Origin: CAWARU01 sp963784575
GTDB lineage: Bacteria > Pseudomonadota > Gammaproteobacteria > UBA6186 > Azoamicaceae
Reading direction: 5' to 3'
Assembly: GCA_963784575.1 (NCBI GenBank)
Contig: CAWARU010000001.1
Span: 372,001 to 436,000, forward strand
Length of the DNA: 64,000 nt
Position 1 is the first letter of the stretch; each line of letters begins with the position of its first letter. The position numbers and the translations under genes are program-made. Below, in pieces: positions 36,657 through 46,202 of the stretch. Below the pieces are notes generated by a model. It searched no databases and was not told the origin of the DNA. It saw nothing but the letters and a program-made list of their open reading frames with translations.

Positions 36657-37654
36657 GGCCTAAACGGACCTTTAAAGAAGCAGCAACAAAATACTTACTT
36701 GAGAATCAACACAAGGCCAGTATTATTGATGATGCAGATCACCTAAAGCTAGTTTGTCGTTATATAGGTGATTTGACATTGGAACAAGTGCATAACGGAA
36801 CACTACTTCCTTTTGTAAAAGCTAGACAAGCATTGGGTCGTAAAACAAAGACGATCAATAATGCATTGGAAGTAGTAAGGCACATTTTAAATTTGGCAGC
36901 TAATCAATGGATCGATGAGAACGGATTAACGTGGATCCAGCATGCTTCCAAAATTAAATTATTGCCTATTAACGATGCACGTGATCCTTATCCACTTTCT
37001 TGGGACGAGCAAATCAAATTCTTTAATAGATTGCCAGGGCACCTAAGGGACATGGCGATTTTTAAAGTAAATACAGGTTGCCGCGAGCAAGAAGTGTGTC
37101 AATTACAATGGAAATGGGAAATACGAGTACCCGAATTGAATACCAGCGTATTTATTATTCCAAGCCATGTTGTGAAGCAAGGAAAGCGACAGCAGTTGGT
37201 AAAGAATGGTGAAGATCGTTTAGTCGTACTTAATGAAGCTGCGAAAGCAATTTTAGAACAAGTGCGAGGTATTCACCCAGAATATGTATTTTCTTATAAC
37301 GGTAATCCTATTTCACGCATGAATAATTCAGCTTGGGATAAGGCTAGGAAGGCTGTTGGTTTACCACAAGTAAGAGTACACGATCTTAAACATAGTTTCG
37401 GCCGGCGTTTACGTTCTGCCGGGGTAAGTTATGAAGATCGTCAGGACCTTTTGGGACATAAGTCGGGTCGAATTACGACTCATTATTCGGCAGCGGAGCT
37501 TCATAACTTGATTGAAGCCGCAAATAAAGTGTGTGACCGTTCTCGTCAAGGACCTGCACTCACCTTATTGCGGATCAATCGTCAGGCTTGTACTGAGTTA
37601 GAAAGCCCGATGTACACAAAAGTTACACAGTCGAAAATTTCTGCTGTAGGTTAG
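36482..37654 (+). CDS. Tyrosine site-specific integrase of the ICE
   Basis: This 390-aa tyrosine recombinase has an N-terminal arm-binding/SAM-like part (FKEAATKYLLENQ..., residues 63-140) and a catalytic domain from about 170. Catalytic residues visible: R201 (NTGCREQEVCQL), H300 in HDLKHSFGRRL, H326 in LLGHKSG and the nucleophile Y335 in THYS. The box II position that is usually Arg (HxxR) is K303. The frame is intact. It overlaps the AlpA-like gene upstream, and its stop lies 47 bp before a copy of the 3' half of a tRNA-Arg, the expected attachment site. It should catalyse integration and excision of the element at that tRNA. Confidence 0.93.
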   Translation: MGRKISPGLVKRGNLWHIQKRVLGCSIRESTGAESLSEAEAYLARRIEEIRQARIYGVRPKRTFKEAATKYLLENQHKASIIDDADHLKLVCRYIGDLTLEQVHNGTLLPFVKARQALGRKTKTINNALEVVRHILNLAANQWIDENGLTWIQHASKIKLLPINDARDPYPLSWDEQIKFFNRLPGHLRDMAIFKVNTGCREQEVCQLQWKWEIRVPELNTSVFIIPSHVVKQGKRQQLVKNGEDRLVVLNEAAKAILEQVRGIHPEYVFSYNGNPISRMNNSAWDKARKAVGLPQVRVHDLKHSFGRRLRSAGVSYEDRQDLLGHKSGRITTHYSAAELHNLIEAANKVCDRSRQGPALTLLRINRQACTELESPMYTKVTQSKISAVG

Positions 37655-37700
37655 TTGATTGAAATCTCTCTTTAAGTCCTTGATTTTAAAAGAAAAATCT

Positions 37701-37749
37701 TGGCGCGCCCGGAGAGATTCGAACTCCCGACCACCTGGTTCGAAGCCAG
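37701..37749 (-). other. 3' half of tRNA-Arg (anticodon TCG), ICE attachment site
   Basis: On the minus strand this reads CTGGCTTCGAACCAGG, then the variable loop, TTCGAAT in the T-loop, the acceptor strand CGGGCGC and GCCA: a tRNA from the anticodon stem to CCA. The anticodon loop CTTCGAA gives anticodon TCG (Arg). Homology stops at the anticodon stem: the D-arm half that should follow beyond 37749 is absent. It is therefore a partial copy, as left by integration of an element into the 3' end of a tRNA gene. Confidence 0.85.
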
Positions 37750-38480
37750 AGGGTCGTTTTTGTAAGTACATGATTTTATTGAAAAAACTTACCTATCGGA
37801 CCCGCTACATTTCGCATGACCAAGCACAACAAAGCACAACTGATCCCCGCAAAATCCCCACATTGCGACACGGGTCGCGTGCGATACGAAAGTCGCTTAA
37901 CAAATTGTTTCTCCAGCCACCATTCTGGAAGAAACCTGCTGTTCCGTCAGCAGTTCCCTACCTGGAAATGCGATCGCAGTAATGCGGTGGTCTTAAGCTC
38001 CAGGGACAATGAAGCCACGGGTAACCGTAGAGGCATCTGCGAAGACAAATCGAAACTGCTAGCACAAAGGCGGTGAGGAACTAGGGATGAATGGTATGGT
38101 TAATGTAATGTAAACTCTTATAAACGTCGTGAGTGTCGAGAAGCCAAATGTGCTGATAGGCTTTAACCAAAAAGGTACTGCGGTCAAGATGGGGGACTGT
38201 GACTTACCCCCATCACGGATGTTGCACCGCCGATGGAATGAGAGAACCTAACCCATTTTGTTTGTTAAGCGGAACGTAGTAACCCCGTATGATTCCCGAT
38301 ATTCGGGACAGTAAATCGTAAGACTTACCGATGGTTATGCGGGTGTGGGAGATCAGCAGAAGCGAAAGCCATATTGTAATGATATGGATACCGATCCTAT
38401 CGGACACGAAAGTGGGCAGACGGCTGATTGGTCTTTGATTGCAAGATAATTTGAAGAATCGATAGCATGGAGAAAAGCAA

Positions 38481-39947
38481 ATGACAGCAGCGGTGATGCC
38501 ACTGACTGGTGCGTCTTCAACTTCAACACAGTGGGATTCCATCGATTGGAAGACGGCTGAGGCTGAAGTACATCGACTACAAACGCGTATTGCAAAAGCT
38601 ATGCGGGAAGGACGCCACGGCAGAGCAAAGGCTCTGCAATGGTTACTAACCCACTCTTTTCACGCAAAATTAATTGCCGTAAAAAGAGTCGTACAAAACA
38701 AAGGGGGTGAGACCCCTGGAGTTGATAAAGTCATTTGGAAAACGTCACAACAGAAGTTGAAAGCCGCACAGTCGTTGAAACGCAAGGGATATAAAACCTT
38801 GCCACTCAGACGGATCTATATTCCCAAAAAGGACGGCCGAAAGAGACCTTTATCCATTCCTGCGATGAAGTGCCGCGCAATGCAAGCCTTACACTTACTT
38901 GCGTTGCAACCCGTTGCAGAAATATTAGCGGATAAGAATAGTTATGGGTTTCGACCCAAACGTTCAACGGCCGATGCTCTCGAGGCGTGCTTTATCTCGT
39001 TAGCGAGAAAATGCTCTGCACAATTTATACTCGAAGCAGATATTCGATCTTGTTTTGACAAAATTTCCCATAAATGGTTGAGGGATAATATCCCTATGGA
39101 TAAAGAAATTTTGAGTAAATGGCTAACGGCCGGATACATAGATGAAGGTACCTTCTATCAAACAGAGGAAGGAACACCGCAGGGTGGACTTGTTTCTCCA
39201 ACACTTTTGGTCATAACGCTCAGCGGATTGGAGGAGACTATAAAGCGTGTTACGTCCAAACGCACTGATAAGATCAATGTCGTCATTTATGCAGACGATT
39301 TTATCATAACGGGCGCTTCGAAAGAAGTCCTTGAGCAAAAAGTGAAACCTGCCGTGGAATCTTTTCTGTGTGAGCGTGGTTTAGAACTCTCGCAAGAGAA
39401 GACGAGAATCACGAACATTGATGAGGGATTTGATTTTCTCGGGGTGAATATACGAAAGTTTAGAAGCAAATTGATATTGAAGCCCTCGGAGAAAAGTGTC
39501 AAGAACTTTTTGAGTGACATAAGAAATGTCATCAAATCGAATCCCACGGCGAAGGCAGAAAGTCTGATTCAACTATTGAATCCAAAGATTCGTGGTTGGG
39601 CCAATCACTTTCGACATGTCTGCGCCAAAAGGACATTCAATTACGTCGATAATTGCATCTTTGAAGCGTTGTGGCGTTGGGTTCATCGCAGACATCCGAA
39701 ACAGGGAGGACCATGGCGAAAGAGAAAGTATTTTCGCTGTGAGAAACTCAGGAATTGGATATTCTCGGCGAAAACTTCGAAGGGAAAGGATACAGTAGCT
39801 TACATTGATCTATTCAAGGCAAGCTCTGTACCGATCAAAAGACATGTCAAGATAAGAGCGGAAGCGACACCATTTGATCCAGCATATAAGGCATACTTTT
39901 TAAGGCGATATCATCTCCTGAAAAGTAGCCCCAAAAGGGAATCATAA
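38481..39947 (+). CDS. Group II intron reverse transcriptase/maturase
   Basis: This 488-aa protein contains RT blocks including GVDKVIWKTS, RRIYIPKKDGRKRPLSIPAM, SYGFRPKRSTADALEA, LEADIRSCFDKISH, GTPQGGLVSP and the catalytic YADD (Y270-D273), then a maturase (GIIM) domain (PKIRGWANHFRHVCAKRTFNYVDNCIFEALWRWVHRRHP). No HNH endonuclease follows the maturase region, so it probably inserts without second-strand cutting. GGAGAAAAGC precedes the ATG. It is complete, so the intron may still splice and move. Confidence 0.93.
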   Translation: MTAAVMPLTGASSTSTQWDSIDWKTAEAEVHRLQTRIAKAMREGRHGRAKALQWLLTHSFHAKLIAVKRVVQNKGGETPGVDKVIWKTSQQKLKAAQSLKRKGYKTLPLRRIYIPKKDGRKRPLSIPAMKCRAMQALHLLALQPVAEILADKNSYGFRPKRSTADALEACFISLARKCSAQFILEADIRSCFDKISHKWLRDNIPMDKEILSKWLTAGYIDEGTFYQTEEGTPQGGLVSPTLLVITLSGLEETIKRVTSKRTDKINVVIYADDFIITGASKEVLEQKVKPAVESFLCERGLELSQEKTRITNIDEGFDFLGVNIRKFRSKLILKPSEKSVKNFLSDIRNVIKSNPTAKAESLIQLLNPKIRGWANHFRHVCAKRTFNYVDNCIFEALWRWVHRRHPKQGGPWRKRKYFRCEKLRNWIFSAKTSKGKDTVAYIDLFKASSVPIKRHVKIRAEATPFDPAYKAYFLRRYHLLKSSPKRES

Positions 39948-40019
39948 TGGTCGTTGATGTGTGCCAAATGTATCGAAATAGCTGGGTCAACCCTTAGTGG
40001 GTGGCTTTTACCGAGGCTC

Positions 40020-40054
40020 GAGCCGTGTGAGCTGGAAACTCTCATGCACGGTTC
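40020..40054 (+). ncRNA. Group II intron domain V (intron 1)
   Basis: A 35-nt hairpin with GAGCCGTGTGAGC on the 5' side, a GGAAAC loop region and GCACGGTTC on the 3' side has the conserved domain V form, the catalytic core of the ribozyme. A domain VI hairpin with a loop at about 40060-40085 and the 3' splice site follow. Confidence 0.85.
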
Positions 40055-40095
40055 CTAGGAGAGCGGCGATCAGCAATGGTCGCTGCTTATCCGAC

Positions 40096-41218
40096 AATAA
40101 GAGGTTGTTTTTCCACCTAGTAGGAAACCACTGGTATCACCCGGTGAGTCTACGGCTATGAATGAAGAGCTAGCCGGACAATGTGACGACGTAGGAGTAA
40201 TCCTACAGGGTCTGAATTGTGAAAGGAAGACCCTTCTGACAGCCATAAGTCGGAGAAGTGCTAGACAGTTGGTATGGTGAATGTAAGTGAACTCGCGCTT
40301 TACAGATCGTGAATTTTGACAAGCGGAAATGGCTAACACGCTTGAACCAAAAGGTGCGGAGATGGGCAGGAACGACACTGTGGGTCTTTCCTCGTGATCA
40401 ATATATCTCTCGGTCTATAGCGAGCACCTAACCCAACACCACCTTTTATTGCCCAATGTGGAAAACCTGTATTGCTCCTAATCTAGGACAGTTAATTGTG
40501 AGATTAACCTATGGTGATGCAGGAATGGGAGGTCGGAAAAAGCAAATGTCACTCTGTAACGGAGTGAATACCGGTTTAAATTTCACTGGGCGCGAAAGCG
40601 AGCTGACGTCCGACAGGTCTTTAATCGTGACGAATTTTGGAGAACCCACAGCATGAGGAAAAGCAAATGACGGCGCTTGCATTGCAACTGGCTGGTGCAT
40701 CCTCATCCTCTTCTATTACTTGGGATTCCATTGACTGGAAAACAGCAGTACAAGAGGTACGTCGGCTCCAATTGCGAATCGCGAAGGCCTTTAGAGAAAG
40801 AAAACACGGTAAAGTTAAATCTTTAATAAGGGCAAACACTGGATTACAGCTAAATATTTTCGTAGCCGCGAACTACGAAACTGGATGTTTCATACCAAAG
40901 TGAAAGACAAATTTGGTAAAATCAAATATCTGGATCTCATTGAAATCAGCTATATCCCAATCAAACGACACATCAAGTTTAAAGCCGAAGCCACTCCTTA
41001 TGATCCCAAATATCATGACTATCTTGATATTAGACTAAGAAGTGAAGCCAGGAAACCGAACTGGTGGTTAGTATGGTGGGATTCACTGAAATCAAATCGT
41101 AGGGACATGAAGACCGGGCTATAAGTTAGCCTTATAAAGGCTTGAGCGTAATGCCTAGAAATGGGCACGTTGCGTTCTTAGGAGAGTGGGGGTTGGTAAC
41201 AACCCCTGCTTATCCGGC
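40096..41218 (+). mobile_element. Group II intron 2, internally deleted, directly after intron 1
   Basis: It carries the same domain order as intron 1: structured 5' region, start of the reverse transcriptase gene, its last 70 codons, a domain V at 41144-41177 (GAGCGTAATGCC...GTTGCGTTC) and the same 3' end CTTATCCGGC. About 350 codons are missing from the ORF. Sequence identity to intron 1 is partial, so it is a related, not a duplicate, intron. The 5' end is not clear and may lie anywhere from 40096 to about 40146. Confidence 0.7.
40667..41124 (+). pseudogene. Deleted reverse transcriptase remnant of intron 2
   Basis: ATG 40667 (after GAGGAAAAGC) opens MTALALQLAGASSSSS...WDSIDWKTAVQEVRRLQLRIAKAFRERKHGKVKSL, parallel to the start of the intron 1 protein. 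At about 40823 a break occurs, and from there another frame reads WITAKYFRSRELRNWMFHTKVKDKFGKIKYLDLIEISYIPIKRHIKFKAEATPYDPKYHDY, the C-terminal part. All RT catalytic blocks and the YADD motif are gone, so it cannot be active. Confidence 0.85.
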
Positions 41219-41350
41219 TTGGTATAATCCATAAAATGAAGGTAAATTCCATCAGAAAAACGACCTATCAAAATTAACAGAATTTGTTCTTCGGCAAAGT
41301 TTACACATTATATTTGATCAATTATAAATCCCTTGAATTAACCCCAATTA

Positions 41351-41389
41351 TAAGTTTGATAACTTTAGTAAATAAATCCTATATTTATA
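41351..41389 (+). repeat. 39-bp repeat, left copy, promoter-like
   Basis: This copy matches 44663-44701 at 35 of 39 positions in the same orientation. It contains TTGATA (41356-41361), an 18-bp spacer and TATATT (41380-41385), a good sigma-70 pair pointing right, but no gene follows on the plus strand. The two copies bracket the autotransporter gene. Confidence 0.65.
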
Positions 41390-41503
41390 AGCAAACTTTC
41401 ATATGCGGGTTATCCGTCATAACAATAAATAAAATATTAGCGATCTCAATACTTGAACCTAACTTGTTGGTAATGATATGGCCCGGCTTTAACCCCTGTA
41501 TCC

Positions 41504-44401
41504 TTAGAATACAATTCCGATTTTCAGACCAGCTTCTTGCAAATTGTATTTTCTACTCAATTCCGCGTCATACCAAAAACTTAAAAAACCGCCATTGAAC
41601 AATTGAAGGGATATACCAATACCTGGCGATATTAACTGTCTAGTTTTATTATAGTTTTTGACACTAAACTGTCCTGGTAGACCAAGAAATCCAGCCTCAA
41701 GGTGTCCTTTGGTAGCGAGCTTCTTGTTAACATAGCTTAATCGACCCTTAATGGTAAGAAATGCATTTTCAAAAGTTTCGGTCTTTGCCAAACTGAGTCC
41801 TGCCTCAGTTCGAAATAACGCAGAATGTTTCTTCTTAACGTCCAAATTCAAAATTTGAGCCCCTTCTTCTTTATAATCATTTTCGTGAACATAAATATAG
41901 TCAGCAGCTGCAAAAGGCTCTAGAACTATTTCATTAGTTATACCTGCTGCAAAACCAATTCCTAAGTGGGGTGCGATCTCATAGCCATTATGATGAGATT
42001 TAGCATGTCTATTAATATTGGCGAAAACAATATGGCGATTCACAATATATTTGGTAAAACCGTTACTCAAGGAACCATCAACATAAAAACCTTGCGGCGT
42101 ATACCATGTACTATAAAACGATGCAAACATATTTCTAATATTTGCTCTACTCCCATCTTTATCCCATTTAATGTTTGAATATGATTCCCCAATAGATATC
42201 CCCATGAAAGTAGTGGTTGATATTGGTAATCTGTGATCACCGCCTAGCATAAAACCACCCGATTTCGCATCATAGCCTCTATCTCTGCCATTTTTTTCAT
42301 TTTTTTGATCAGTTACATTGCCAAAACCTTGTAGCCACACACCACCATCACAATCAAACTCACAAGTGTTTTGAACTTGTAATTGATTTAAAGGATAATC
42401 AATAGGGGCTATTCGAGAGCCGCTTTGGATTGCACCCAGTGCTCCATTTCGACAATTTCGAAGCGCTGCAGACCGGGATGCATTCAATAAATTTATTAAA
42501 GACATATTATCTGCTACCACCAATGCATCGGCTATTGTTTCATCTGAACTTATTTGGTGAAGGGCTTCTCCCAAATTTTCAGAATTCAATGTGAGTAATT
42601 CTACAAGCACATTAGATAAATCTGAACCAGGAATGGGAAATGGCAGGTTATTCAAAAAATTCACCACTGATATTGGTTCTACGGAAGGTATTAATTTTCT
42701 CCCTAATAATACTTGAATGGAATTTTGATTGTATATTAATTGAGTAGAGATTAAGGGGCCAAAATTCCCATTCGAAATGCTTACAGTGCCGAAGGTTCCT
42801 GTCACGCCGCCTGTAGCAGTCAGTATGGTATACAAAGTTCCTGGTTGATAAAATCCAGGATCAGGCATAAGACCCAAACTACTTGTATTGCTGTTAAGAG
42901 TTGCTGTTCCAGGACTACCTTGCACTTGCAGCAATGAATTTTGACCTGCCGCATCGAGCTCAATATTTAATCTTCCTGGCTGACTGTAATCACCCATGAC
43001 TGTCATTGTCCCAATCGCATTACCTGGAGAAACCACACCGTTATTTAGGACACTTCCTGTGATAGTCCCTGTGCCAGCTAAAGTTCCAGCGGAATTAACA
43101 ATCACGGGGCCCAAAATTCCTCCATTCACAACCAACTTGCCATTATTGATATTGGTACCACCTGTATAGTTATTATTTCCTGACAATTGGATTGTTCCTG
43201 GCCCAAGTTTGGTAAAACTTCCCGGTCCAGTAATATTCCCGGATAGCGTTAAAGTATTATTCAAACCCGAAATAAAAGTTCCATTGTTGACAGTCAAATT
43301 AATAGGGCTAGGGATAATTGAATTATTGTTATCACTTAAACTTCCTCCATCCATCGAGAGTGTCCCAGTTACAAAGCTGCTCCCTGAGTTTAGGGTAAGT
43401 ACAGCACCAGCAGATAATGTTGTTGTTCCTACTACATTTAAATTAAAACCATTATTTAATGATAGGATTTGATTTAAAGGAAGGGTTCGTAAATTAGAGG
43501 TGCCAGGTAGATTCCACATTGTAGGATCAAAGTAAATTTTTACTATATTAGCGGTGCCATTCGAAATCATTATTTGACCAGAATGAGTATTAAGTGCAAT
43601 AAACAAAGGCGTTTGAAGACCATCAATCTCCGATTGATAATTTCCTACACTATCAAAAATCTGAACTCTACCAGTGACATCAGCAACTATAATTTGACCC
43701 GTAATACTATTGATAGCAACGCCGAATGGACCCTCAAACTGACCTGGTCCTGTCCCAGGAGTACCAAACTGAGATATAAAAGTACCTGTATTACTAAAAA
43801 TATCAACTCGTCTATTGGCTGCATCATCTGAAACCACTATTTGACCTGTGCTAAGATTTATATCAAGCCCATTTGGACTTTGAAACTGACCTGGTCCTGT
43901 CCCTGCACTACCGAATGAAGATACAAATGTTCCAGCGGTATTAAAATGTACTACTCTAAAGTTTGCAGGGTCGGTAACGTAATATTCACCAATCACATTT
44001 AGTGCAACATCCGTAGGATTACTAAGCACACCCGCACCAAAACTTGATATAAAAGTTCCTGTGCTATCAAAAATTTGAACAAGTCCTGCAGTGTTACAAG
44101 CAACAAGAATTTGACCATTAAGAGGATTAACACTTGCACCTATTGGGCTTGCGGCTGTAGCAAAACTACTCTGAAAATTCCCAAGACTATCGAAAATCAT
44201 ACCTTGATTAAGGCTAGAAGAATTCACAATTATTTGATTAGTGTTGGGATTAATCGCTACACCAGTGGGTACATTTAATATTCCATTTCCAAAGGATGAA
44301 ATAAAAATTGGAGTTGCATTGCTATTCGCAAAACAAAACAGCAGCACGGATAGGGTGATTAGCTTTTCATAGGAATTGATAAATTGATTCGATTTTCGCA
44401 T
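41504..44401 (-). CDS. Autotransporter with NHL-type beta-propeller passenger
   Basis: This 965-aa protein has a signal peptide (residues about 1-29), then six NHL-like repeats (about 30-300; each like GVAINPNTNQIIV...IFDSLGNFQSSF), which should fold as a beta-propeller. Next comes an autotransporter stalk with passenger-associated repeats (about 310-570, NNTLTLSGNITGPGSFTKLGPGTIQLSGNNNYTGGTNIN, a PATR motif), and a helical linker. The C-terminal 260 residues form the translocating beta-barrel (VWLQGFGNV...FMLGGDHRLP), ending with Phe as outer-membrane barrels do. NHL propellers bind proteins or glycans, so a surface adhesin is likely. It may have arrived as a unit: a 39-bp promoter-like repeat brackets it. 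Confidence 0.88.
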   Translation of the reverse strand: MRKSNQFINSYEKLITLSVLLFCFANSNATPIFISSFGNGILNVPTGVAINPNTNQIIVNSSSLNQGMIFDSLGNFQSSFATAASPIGASVNPLNGQILVACNTAGLVQIFDSTGTFISSFGAGVLSNPTDVALNVIGEYYVTDPANFRVVHFNTAGTFVSSFGSAGTGPGQFQSPNGLDINLSTGQIVVSDDAANRRVDIFSNTGTFISQFGTPGTGPGQFEGPFGVAINSITGQIIVADVTGRVQIFDSVGNYQSEIDGLQTPLFIALNTHSGQIMISNGTANIVKIYFDPTMWNLPGTSNLRTLPLNQILSLNNGFNLNVVGTTTLSAGAVLTLNSGSSFVTGTLSMDGGSLSDNNNSIIPSPINLTVNNGTFISGLNNTLTLSGNITGPGSFTKLGPGTIQLSGNNNYTGGTNINNGKLVVNGGILGPVIVNSAGTLAGTGTITGSVLNNGVVSPGNAIGTMTVMGDYSQPGRLNIELDAAGQNSLLQVQGSPGTATLNSNTSSLGLMPDPGFYQPGTLYTILTATGGVTGTFGTVSISNGNFGPLISTQLIYNQNSIQVLLGRKLIPSVEPISVVNFLNNLPFPIPGSDLSNVLVELLTLNSENLGEALHQISSDETIADALVVADNMSLINLLNASRSAALRNCRNGALGAIQSGSRIAPIDYPLNQLQVQNTCEFDCDGGVWLQGFGNVTDQKNEKNGRDRGYDAKSGGFMLGGDHRLPISTTTFMGISIGESYSNIKWDKDGSRANIRNMFASFYSTWYTPQGFYVDGSLSNGFTKYIVNRHIVFANINRHAKSHHNGYEIAPHLGIGFAAGITNEIVLEPFAAADYIYVHENDYKEEGAQILNLDVKKKHSALFRTEAGLSLAKTETFENAFLTIKGRLSYVNKKLATKGHLEAGFLGLPGQFSVKNYNKTRQLISPGIGISLQLFNGGFLSFWYDAELSRKYNLQEAGLKIGIVF

Positions 44402-44733
44402 TTAAATTTCAGTTTCACTAAAAACTGTTGATATAAAACGGAAACCTTACTTTTGAAGCAATAGGGATCTACTAGGGGTTAAACTGATTATCAACTTTTT
44501 AGCTAATACCCCTATCTTCCTATAGACCATTTTTAAATCAGATACAACGATATATTTATCCGGATGTTATTGAAAGACTGGGAAAGGTCGGCGATCAACA
44601 AGAAAAGGAAAGTGCCATATGTGCCCAGGATAGCCTGTATAGCCTCGGGCTAGGATAAATAATAAGTTTGATAACTTCAATAAATTAATCCTATAGTTAT
44701 ATAGAAATTGAAATTAATACACAGGCAGTTTAG
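44402..44733. promoter_or_regulatory. Divergent promoter region of autotransporter and MHS transporter, with repeat copy 2
   Basis: No complete gene is seen. The 39-bp repeat's right copy lies at 44663-44701, with TTGATA (44668-44673), an 18-bp spacer and TATAGT (44692-44697), 37 bp before the MHS transporter start, so this is its likely promoter. Upstream (44540-44660) a stretch of short frames looks faintly coding, but nothing is recognisable. Confidence 0.6.
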
Positions 44734-46080
44734 ATGGAAATACCTACCTCGACTCAACTTGATGCTTCATTAGAGGTCGCCCAATCACAATCAAACCTTG
44801 CAACATCCAAACAATTACTGATTTCATGCATGATAGGAAACGCCATTGAATGGTATGACTTTGTCATTTATGGCTATTTTGCAGTAGTATTTGGTGCACT
44901 TTTTTTCCCTAATGCAGATCCTTTCATCCAACTTCTGGCAAGCTGGGGCGTTTTCTGGTCAGGGTTTCTAGCACGACCTTTAGGTTCAGTCGTATTTGGC
45001 CATATTGGAGACAAAACAAGCCGCAAGGAGGCTCTAACTCTTTCTATTTATATAATGGCTATCCCTACTGCACTAATGGGATGTTTGCCTACCTATGAAC
45101 AGATAGGCATTGCTGCACCACTACTGCTTATTTTAATGCGAACATGCCAGGGGTTTGCCATAGGCGGCGAATTTACCGGCTCAATGGTCTTTATTGTGGA
45201 ACATGCTCCACAATCTAAACGTGGCTTCTTTGGAAGTTTTGCTTCTTTTAGCGCAGTCATAGGGGTCATTATCGGGTCAACTTTTGTGGCTGGATTAAAC
45301 GCCTACTTATCTACAGAGTCCATGCAAACTTGGGGTTGGCGCATTCCATTTATAGTGAGTATCCTGGGGAGTGTTGTGGGTGGTTATATGCGAAGTCGTT
45401 TGAGCGATCCCAGTATTTATCTCGAGGTTAAAGCAAGATGTGCTGGGGAATGTACTCCACTCAAGACATTAATTTCCAAATATAAATCTAAAATTGGTCT
45501 AATTGTTCTATTAGATTTTTTAACAGCAATAGGCTTTTTTATTATCGCAATATTCCTTGCAACTTATTTTAAAACGTACTTGAAATTTCCAGCGGATATT
45601 GTCTTTCCCATAAACACTTTTAACATGTGCGTGTTTGCTGCTTCCATTTTAATAGGTGGTTTTTTATCTGATCGATTTGGTCGAAAACCAATTTTAAAAT
45701 ACTCCTGCATTGGCTTTATATTATTTTCTTATCCACTTTTCCTATTATTGCAAGATGGTAATTTTTACACGCTTCTAGCGGTACAAGCTATATTCGCTAT
45801 TATGATGGGCCTCTTTTTTGGAGTCATCCCCACTACCCTTGTGGAGATTATGCCAACAGAGGTTCGCTGTTCCGGATTGTCAATTGGGCATAATATTAGC
45901 ATGGCCATATTTGGTGGAGGAGCTCCATTTCTCGCCACTCATTTAATCCAGTTTACAGATAATTTGGCTGCACCCGCATATATGTTAATTATTGCGAGTG
46001 TACTCAGTTTAAGTTCCTTGCCATTCATTATCGAAAAATCTCGTGGTTCATTAGTTAATATTACAAAAAATGTTGATTGA
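44734..46080 (+). CDS. MHS-family (ProP/KgtP-like) MFS transporter
   Basis: This 448-aa inner-membrane transporter has 12 predicted spans. The opening IGNAIEWYDFVIYGYFAVVFGALFFP, ARPLGSVVFGHIGDKTSRKEAL (motif A), and RTCQGFAIGGEFTGSMVFIVEHAP are the signatures of the metabolite:H+ symporter (MHS) branch. In this branch the substrates are dicarboxylates, betaine/proline or similar. A second motif A-like GGFLSDRFGRKPIL lies in the middle loop. Which solute it carries is not visible. Its promoter is probably the repeat copy at 44663-44701. Confidence 0.9.
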   Translation: MEIPTSTQLDASLEVAQSQSNLATSKQLLISCMIGNAIEWYDFVIYGYFAVVFGALFFPNADPFIQLLASWGVFWSGFLARPLGSVVFGHIGDKTSRKEALTLSIYIMAIPTALMGCLPTYEQIGIAAPLLLILMRTCQGFAIGGEFTGSMVFIVEHAPQSKRGFFGSFASFSAVIGVIIGSTFVAGLNAYLSTESMQTWGWRIPFIVSILGSVVGGYMRSRLSDPSIYLEVKARCAGECTPLKTLISKYKSKIGLIVLLDFLTAIGFFIIAIFLATYFKTYLKFPADIVFPINTFNMCVFAASILIGGFLSDRFGRKPILKYSCIGFILFSYPLFLLLQDGNFYTLLAVQAIFAIMMGLFFGVIPTTLVEIMPTEVRCSGLSIGHNISMAIFGGGAPFLATHLIQFTDNLAAPAYMLIIASVLSLSSLPFIIEKSRGSLVNITKNVD

Positions 46081-46202
46081 ACAGAATTATTATTGATTTG
46101 GCATTTTTACTAACAATGCAACATTATTTTTCTTACGCATCAAAGTACTAAAATCAAATTTAATACTTGACATATTAGGCCATATGGTTGTAAGTTAATT
46201 TA

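Larger units (their letters stand above)
37879..40095 (+). mobile_element. Group II intron 1, complete
   Basis: The 5' end is taken as GTGCG at 37879, matching the group II GUGYG consensus. The 3' end is CTTATCCGAC at about 40095. In between are a structured 600-nt domain I-III region, an intron-encoded reverse transcriptase (38481-39947) in domain IV, domain V (40020-40054) and a short domain VI hairpin. Its base composition is more GC-rich than the flanks. It lies 130 bp past the tRNA fragment. The exact 5' boundary needs comparison with other copies. Confidence 0.8.

Noticed and set aside
37749..38076. Short plus-strand frames after the integrase (tRNA region and intron 5' end)
   Set aside because: They run across the tRNA fragment and the intron's structured RNA, with no start site or protein pattern.
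39123..39798. Several 60-100-codon frames on both strands within the intron ORF
   Set aside because: These are shadows of the reverse transcriptase gene.
44540..44660. Faintly coding-looking stretch upstream of the MHS gene
   Set aside because: Two frames look equally plausible, neither has a start, and nothing matches a family.
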